Positions 59,111 through 64,000 of a stretch of 64,000 nucleotides of DNA are shown in pieces. The notes under the pieces are model-generated. The model was not told the DNA's origin, made no database searches, and worked only from the letters and a program-made list of their open reading frames with translations. Made by a program: the position numbers and the translations under genes. This DNA comes from a virus: IMG/VR virus record IMGVR_UViG_3300028569_000020, positions 30,543 to 94,542 of that record. One strand, given 5' to 3'. How positions within the stretch are numbered: the first letter of the stretch is position 1; the number at the start of each line of letters is the position of its first letter.

Positions 59111-59515
59111 ATGTTAGGATTCGGCACCACTTCTAGAAATATCTCAGTTTTAGAAGCAAAATTTTCAATCTACGAAGATCTTTCGAAAGAAATGCTTGAC
59201 AAACTTGAGAGAGCTGTAGATAAAATTAGTGAAGGAAACAATTCTGTTGCTCTTATATTAGAAAGACATGAAAGTAGGTTAGAACAAGCAGACAAAGCAG
59301 ATCTTGCTTTGATGGAATTGATTAGAGATGTGAGACATAAATTAATTGAATTGGAAAAACAAGTTGCTGAGCTTTCTAAATTTCGTTGGATAACCATGGG
59401 GATTGCCACCAGTGCTTTAATCGTGATTGGATCAGCATCTTTCTTTGGAAACATCTTGACACTTGAAAAGAATGATGGTATTATAGATGGAGTAAAGGCA
59501 CCTCTTATACAATGA
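59111..59515 (+). CDS. Membrane-anchored coiled-coil protein (XhlA-like shape)
   Basis: 134 residues: coiled coil about 12-90 (LSKEMLDKLERAVDKISEGN, RDVRHKLIELEKQVAELSKF), then one transmembrane helix about 93-112 (WITMGIATSALIVIGSASFF) and a short tail. This layout resembles haemolysin XhlA/holin-associated and some spanin-like proteins. No lysin lies nearby in the window. A lysis or membrane-tethering role is inference. Overlaps the primase start by ATGA. Confidence 0.6.
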   Translation: MLGFGTTSRNISVLEAKFSIYEDLSKEMLDKLERAVDKISEGNNSVALILERHESRLEQADKADLALMELIRDVRHKLIELEKQVAELSKFRWITMGIATSALIVIGSASFFGNILTLEKNDGIIDGVKAPLIQ

Positions 59516-60504
59516 ATTATATCGACACCAAATACATTAGTTTGGTCTCACCTCAACTGACAAATTTTACCGAAAAGAAAAAATCCTTATATAATTTTAG
59601 ATGCCCATACTGTGGAGATTCTTCAAAAAGTAAAAATAAATCTCGTGGATATTTTTTCGAATATAAAAACAGTTTTGTTTTTAAATGTCACAACTGTGGT
59701 ATCACTAAAGGTTTTGCTAAATTTTTACAAGACATTAGTGTAGGTCTTTATGATCAATATCTTTTAGAAAAATATAAAGAAGGCACTACTGGAAAAGGTC
59801 GGCGCATATCAAATCCCAAATTTGATTTTAAGAAGCCAGAGTTTAAAACTGTAACAAAACAAACAATTTTTGATTCTCTTCCAAAGATATCAGACCTAAA
59901 TACTACACACTTAGCAAAGCAATACCTACTAGACCGAAAGATACCAGAGAAATACTTCTCAAATTTCTATTATGCAGAGGATTTCAATGCTTGGGAGAAT
60001 AACAAAAACACAATTAAAGAAGCACGAATCATACTTCCTCTTACATCAGAAGATGGAAACACATTTGGATATCAAGCAAGGTCTCTTAACAAGAATGCAA
60101 CTCTTCGCTATATCACTACCATCCTGGATAAGCAATACCCTAAACTATTTGGACTTGATCGTATAAACACAGATGAAAATATCTACGTCACAGAGGGTCC
60201 TTTCGACTCTCTTTTCTTGTCTAATGGAATAGCAATGTGTGGCGCTGATGTTGTGCTTGACAAAGTATCTTATCCTACTCATACATTTGTTTATGATAAC
60301 GAACCAAGAAACAAACAGATTGTACAAAGATACGAAAAGTGTATTGAAAAAGGAGAAAGTATTGTAATATGGCCTGATTTAATTAAGCAAAAAGATATTA
60401 ACGATATGGTCTTAGCTGGTTATAACGTGCAGTCGGTGGTAGAGTGCAACACCTATAAAGGTTTAGAAGCAAAAGTAAAATTTAATCTTTGGAAGAAAGT
60501 ATGA
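59512..60504 (+). CDS. gp61: DNA primase gp61
   Basis: 330 residues (T4 342). Zinc finger C31-PY-C34 (FRCPYCGDSSKSK) and C59-HN-C62 (FKCHNCGITKGF). Toprim elements: glutamate in IYVTEGPFDSLF and the acidic FVYDNEPRNKQ. It makes primers for the gp41 helicase/gp43 polymerase. It is separated from gp41 by about 7 kb of accessory and structural genes and instead coupled to nrdA by ATGA. Confidence 0.93.
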   Translation: MNYIDTKYISLVSPQLTNFTEKKKSLYNFRCPYCGDSSKSKNKSRGYFFEYKNSFVFKCHNCGITKGFAKFLQDISVGLYDQYLLEKYKEGTTGKGRRISNPKFDFKKPEFKTVTKQTIFDSLPKISDLNTTHLAKQYLLDRKIPEKYFSNFYYAEDFNAWENNKNTIKEARIILPLTSEDGNTFGYQARSLNKNATLRYITTILDKQYPKLFGLDRINTDENIYVTEGPFDSLFLSNGIAMCGADVVLDKVSYPTHTFVYDNEPRNKQIVQRYEKCIEKGESIVIWPDLIKQKDINDMVLAGYNVQSVVECNTYKGLEAKVKFNLWKKV

Positions 60505-62822
60505 GTAACGGAATAAAAGTTAAAAAACGTGATGGGTCTACTGAATTACTTAACCTCGATAAAATTCATTCAATGGTTGATTGTGCCTGTGGAGGACTCA
60601 GTGGAGTATCCCCATCACAGGTAGAAATTCAATCTGGTATTCAATTTTATGATGGTATACCAACAAACGAAATTCAGGAAATTCTTGTTAGAGCAGCAAG
60701 TGATCTTATTAATCTTGATGCTCCAAACTATCAATTTGTTGCTGCTAGGCTTCTCTTATTTGGATTATATAAACAAGTATTTGGAAATGATTGGAAAAAT
60801 GGTTTTCCTTCGATCAAAGATCATTTGTATTATAATAGTATTACTGGTGCTTCTGATGTATATGATAAAGAAGTAATTGGATATTACTCTGACGATGAAT
60901 GGGATAAAATTGATACCTATATTGATCACAATAGAGATTACTTATTTACTTATGCTGGATTGAGACAAGTAGTAGATAAATATCTCGTACAAGATAGAAG
61001 CAGAAACAGAATTTTTGAGACACCTCAATATGCTTATATGCTTGTAGCAGCAATTATTTTTGCTAAGTATCCTAAAGAAACCAGACTTTCATACGTAAAG
61101 AGATACTATGACGCAATCTCAAAGCACAAAATCAACGTGCCAACCCCTATTCTCGCAGGAGTCAGAACACCACTTCGTCAATTTGCATCTTGTGTTTTGG
61201 TTGATGTTGATGACACCCTCGATAGTATCTTTAGCAGCGATATGGCTATTGGCAAATATGTCTCACAGAGGGCTGGTATCGGTATCAACGCAGGTAGAAT
61301 CCGTGGTCTCAACAGTAAAATCAGAGGAGGAGAAGTTTCTCATACAGGTGTTATCCCATTCCTCAAAAAGTTTGAATCAACTGTTAGATGTTGTACACAA
61401 AACGGGATTCGCGGTGGAAGTGCTACTGTCCACTTTCCAATCTGGCATCAAGAAATAGAAGATATTATTGTTCTTAAAAACAACAAAGGCACCGAAGATA
61501 ATCGAGTTCGTAAATTAGATTATAGTATTCAGATCTCTAAATTATTCTACGAAAGATTTATTAAGAATGAATCAATTTCTCTCTTTTCTCCTCACGATGT
61601 TCCTGGTTTGTCGGACGCTTTTGGCCTTCCTGATTTCGATGATTTGTATATACGTTACGAAACAAATAGTAATACTCCAAGAAAAACTGTCAACGCTCAA
61701 GATCTTATTCTCGATATCTTAAAGGAAAGAGCAGAGACGGGGCGAATCTATATTATGAATATAGATCATTGCAACCAGCATTCCTCTTTCAAAGATAAAA
61801 TTTGGATGAGTAATCTTTGTCAAGAGATTACACTTCCAACTAAACCATTGGATCACATTGATGATCCTAAAGGTGAAATTGCTTTGTGTATTCTTTCTGC
61901 TGTGAATTTGGGAAAAATTAAAGTCAACTCAGAGTTAGAAGAATTATGTGATCTTTCTGTTCGTTCTTTGGATGAATTAATCGACTACCAAGATTATCCT
62001 ATTCATGCAGCACGAATCTCTACTGAGAATCGTCGCTCATTAGGTATTGGTTATATTGGTCTAGCACACTATCTTGCTCGTACTGGGCAGCGTTATGAAG
62101 ACAAACAATCTTGGCAACTCGTGCATGATCTTACAGAAGCATTTCAGTATTATCTACTGAAATCTTCTAATCAACTTGCCAAAGAAAAAGGTAAGTGTGG
62201 ATGGTTTGATCGCACTAAGTATGCTGATGGTATTCTTCCAATAGATACCTATAAGAAAGAAGTAGACGAAATTGTATCGCATAGGTTATATTATGATTGG
62301 GAAGGTCTTCGGGAATCGATCCTGGCTCACGGTCTCAGGAACTCAACACTGTCCGCACAAATGCCTTCGGAGAGCAGTTCCGTTGTGTCAAATGAAACAA
62401 ACGGAATCGAACCACCTAGAGCATACCTGTCTGTTAAAAAATCCAAGAAAGGAGTACTTAAACAAATCGTGCCCCAATATTCGACTCTTAAGAATAACTA
62501 TACGCTCCTTTGGGATATGCCTGGGAATACTGGGTATATTAATATTGTTGCAGTTATGCAGAAATTCTTCGATCAAGCGATTTCTGGAAACTGGTCCTAT
62601 AATCCAGAGCATTACCCAGATAATGAAGTTCCTACTAGCGTAATAGCACAAGATTTTCTCAACACTTATAAGTTTGGTTGGAAAACTTCCTATTATCAAA
62701 ACACATATGATGTCAAAAAAGATTCTGACGATGAAGATCAGAAGAAAGATGTAGAAAATTTATTAAATTCAATTTTAACAAAAGTAGAGGAGGAAGATGA
62801 CTGTGGCAGTTGCAAAATTTAA
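60501..62822 (+). CDS. nrdA: Ribonucleotide reductase class Ia alpha subunit
   Basis: 773 residues from ATG 60501; an in-frame TTG at 60489 is inside gp61 and unnecessary. Active-site C440 in SNLCQEI (E. coli C439), redox partners C231 (FASCVLV; C225) and C463 (LCILSAVN; C462). The tyrosine pair is in TSYYQNTYD, and the C-terminal redox pair is DCGSCKI. It reduces ribonucleoside diphosphates to deoxy forms for phage DNA. The N-terminal ATP-cone (KVKKRDGSTELLNLDKIHSM) is short. Overlaps nrdB by 26 bases. Confidence 0.97.
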   Translation: MSNGIKVKKRDGSTELLNLDKIHSMVDCACGGLSGVSPSQVEIQSGIQFYDGIPTNEIQEILVRAASDLINLDAPNYQFVAARLLLFGLYKQVFGNDWKNGFPSIKDHLYYNSITGASDVYDKEVIGYYSDDEWDKIDTYIDHNRDYLFTYAGLRQVVDKYLVQDRSRNRIFETPQYAYMLVAAIIFAKYPKETRLSYVKRYYDAISKHKINVPTPILAGVRTPLRQFASCVLVDVDDTLDSIFSSDMAIGKYVSQRAGIGINAGRIRGLNSKIRGGEVSHTGVIPFLKKFESTVRCCTQNGIRGGSATVHFPIWHQEIEDIIVLKNNKGTEDNRVRKLDYSIQISKLFYERFIKNESISLFSPHDVPGLSDAFGLPDFDDLYIRYETNSNTPRKTVNAQDLILDILKERAETGRIYIMNIDHCNQHSSFKDKIWMSNLCQEITLPTKPLDHIDDPKGEIALCILSAVNLGKIKVNSELEELCDLSVRSLDELIDYQDYPIHAARISTENRRSLGIGYIGLAHYLARTGQRYEDKQSWQLVHDLTEAFQYYLLKSSNQLAKEKGKCGWFDRTKYADGILPIDTYKKEVDEIVSHRLYYDWEGLRESILAHGLRNSTLSAQMPSESSSVVSNETNGIEPPRAYLSVKKSKKGVLKQIVPQYSTLKNNYTLLWDMPGNTGYINIVAVMQKFFDQAISGNWSYNPEHYPDNEVPTSVIAQDFLNTYKFGWKTSYYQNTYDVKKDSDDEDQKKDVENLLNSILTKVEEEDDCGSCKI

Positions 62823-63981
62823 ACTCAACAACTCACCAAAAGTAGAAGGGATGACCGTGTTCAATACGAATTACGTAGACACCAAAAAGCAACCAATGTT
62901 TTTTGGTGCTCCTTTAGGAATACAAAGGTATGATTCATACAAGTATCCTATTTTTGAAAAACTCACTCAACAACAACTTGGATACTTCTGGAGACCAGAA
63001 GAAATTTCTTTATCGAAAGATAGAGGAGACTACATGACCCTTCGCCCAGAACAGAAACATATCTACACATCTAATTTGAAGTATCAGATTATGCTTGATT
63101 CTGTTCAAGGTCGTGCTCCTGGTATGGCATTTGCTCCTTATTGTTCGTTGCCTGAGTTAGAAGCATGTATGTCTATATGGCAAACAATGGAGATGATTCA
63201 TTCTCGTTCGTATACATATATTATTAAGAATATCTATTCTGATCCATCTGAATTGTTTGATACGATTTTAGATGATGATAACATTATGCTAAGGGCGAAG
63301 AGTGTAACTGAAGCATACGATGATTTCATTCGTGCCGCTCAGGAATATTCATCAGGTAATCAATGGCAACATCAACTTGAAGGAGTAGATACTGCTAAAG
63401 AAACTTTGTATCAACTAAAACGTAAACTTTATAAAGCTATTGTTAATGTCAATATTCTCGAAGGTATCAGATTCTATGTCTCTTTCGCTTGCTCGTTTGC
63501 GTTTGGCGAACTCAAACTTATGGAAGGATCGGCTAAAATTATCTCTCTCATCGCACGAGACGAAAGTCAGCATCTTGTCCTTACTCAAAACATCATCAAC
63601 AAATGGCGTGATGGAGACGATCCAGACATTCTTCAAATCGGTAAAGAAGAAGAGCAGTGGACAGTAGATCAGTTTAGAAAAACTGTAGAAGAAGAGAAAG
63701 CATGGGCTCAATATCTATTCAAAGATGGCAGCATCATTGGATTGAATGACAAACTACTTAACTCATACGTTGAGTATATTGCTAATCGTCGTATGAGAGC
63801 GATTGGTTTGAAGCCTGTGTTTGATACTCCTATGTCAAACAATCCATTGCCTTGGACTCAGCACTGGTTATCATCTAAAGGTCTACAAGTTGCTCCGCAA
63901 CAAACTCAAGTTGAATCGTATGTTATCGGCGGCATTAAGCAAGATGTTAAATCAAATACGTTTTCTGGATTTAAACTTTGA
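62797..63981 (+). CDS. nrdB: Ribonucleotide reductase class Ia beta subunit
   Basis: 394 residues (E. coli 376). Di-iron ligands D101 (LDSVQGR), E132 and H135 (MEMIHSRSY), a Glu in ILEGIRFYVSF, and Glu/His in ARDESQHLV. Radical tyrosine Y139 keeps the E. coli spacing, so this is a tyrosyl-radical type rather than a Tyr-less variant. Partner of NrdA. Complete inside the window; only 19 bases follow the stop and hold no visible feature. Confidence 0.97.
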   Translation: MTVAVAKFKLNNSPKVEGMTVFNTNYVDTKKQPMFFGAPLGIQRYDSYKYPIFEKLTQQQLGYFWRPEEISLSKDRGDYMTLRPEQKHIYTSNLKYQIMLDSVQGRAPGMAFAPYCSLPELEACMSIWQTMEMIHSRSYTYIIKNIYSDPSELFDTILDDDNIMLRAKSVTEAYDDFIRAAQEYSSGNQWQHQLEGVDTAKETLYQLKRKLYKAIVNVNILEGIRFYVSFACSFAFGELKLMEGSAKIISLIARDESQHLVLTQNIINKWRDGDDPDILQIGKEEEQWTVDQFRKTVEEEKAWAQYLFKDGSIIGLNDKLLNSYVEYIANRRMRAIGLKPVFDTPMSNNPLPWTQHWLSSKGLQVAPQQTQVESYVIGGIKQDVKSNTFSGFKL

Positions 63982-64000
63982 AATTTTATAGAATATCTGA

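Noticed and set aside
1-64000. tRNA genes, photosystem genes, integrase or transposase
   Set aside because: None were seen in the parts inspected; coding genes fill nearly all the sequence.

Overview
The window is one continuous, AT-rich, tightly packed segment of a T4-like marine myovirus genome. Every gene I accept lies on the + strand, and many neighbours overlap by ATGA or TAATG. The T4 core gene order (13-14-15-16-17-18-19-20-67-21-22-23-3-uvsY-uvsW-55-47-46-45-44-62-regA-43-uvsX-41, then 61) can be read from the protein motifs. A cyanobacterial host (Prochlorococcus or Synechococcus) is the best guess. The genome carries the set typical of cyanophages: cobS-like MoxR ATPase, hsp20, mazG, tryptophan halogenase, nrdA/nrdB, and a DUF3110-like protein of a family otherwise known from cyanobacteria and plastids. 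No photosystem gene falls in the window, so a pelagiphage-type relative cannot be excluded. I saw no tRNA, rRNA, CRISPR array, insertion sequence or integrase.

Layout. 1-16.9 kb: tail-fibre and adhesin block of modular, partly paralogous beta-rich proteins, including a 1727-residue protein with six N-terminal binding-type repeats and a 616-residue polyglycine protein. 16.9-19.3 kb: a self-contained unit with a perfect sigma70-type promoter, a 2OG-Fe(II) oxygenase, an FAD-dependent halogenase and a terminator. 19.3-32.9 kb: neck, terminase, sheath, tube, portal, protease, scaffold, major capsid and tail completion genes. 32.9-52.6 kb: recombination, late sigma factor, replisome, RegA, Hsp20, Dam, MazG and a MoxR/VWA-metalloprotease pair. 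52.6-57.1 kb: an uncharacterised cassette led by a fusion of a ligase-like and an NMNAT-like nucleotidyltransferase. 57.1-59.5 kb: small structural and membrane proteins. 59.5-64 kb: primase gp61 and class Ia ribonucleotide reductase.

Regulation. Two promoter types can be read directly. An (N)ATAAATA octamer, the late promoter element recognised by gp55-type sigma, lies in the spacers before many structural genes. Sigma70-like promoters, almost all with a 17-bp spacer, precede gp55, the MoxR/VWA genes, the 46.6 kb cluster and the halogenase unit. All seven hairpin/T-tract terminators I can see overlap or touch a promoter. In two of them the late octamer sits at the apex of the hairpin. This recurrent terminator-promoter overlap is the most interesting structural signal in the window, together with the 52.6 kb fusion gene and its neighbours.

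Working together: UvsX/UvsY/UvsW/gp46/gp47 recombine and gp41/gp43/gp44/gp45/gp61/gp62 replicate the genome. NrdA/NrdB and MazG shape the nucleotide pool. gp55 with the gp45 clamp would switch transcription to the ATAAATA promoters, and gp16/gp17 package the DNA into gp20-gp23 heads.
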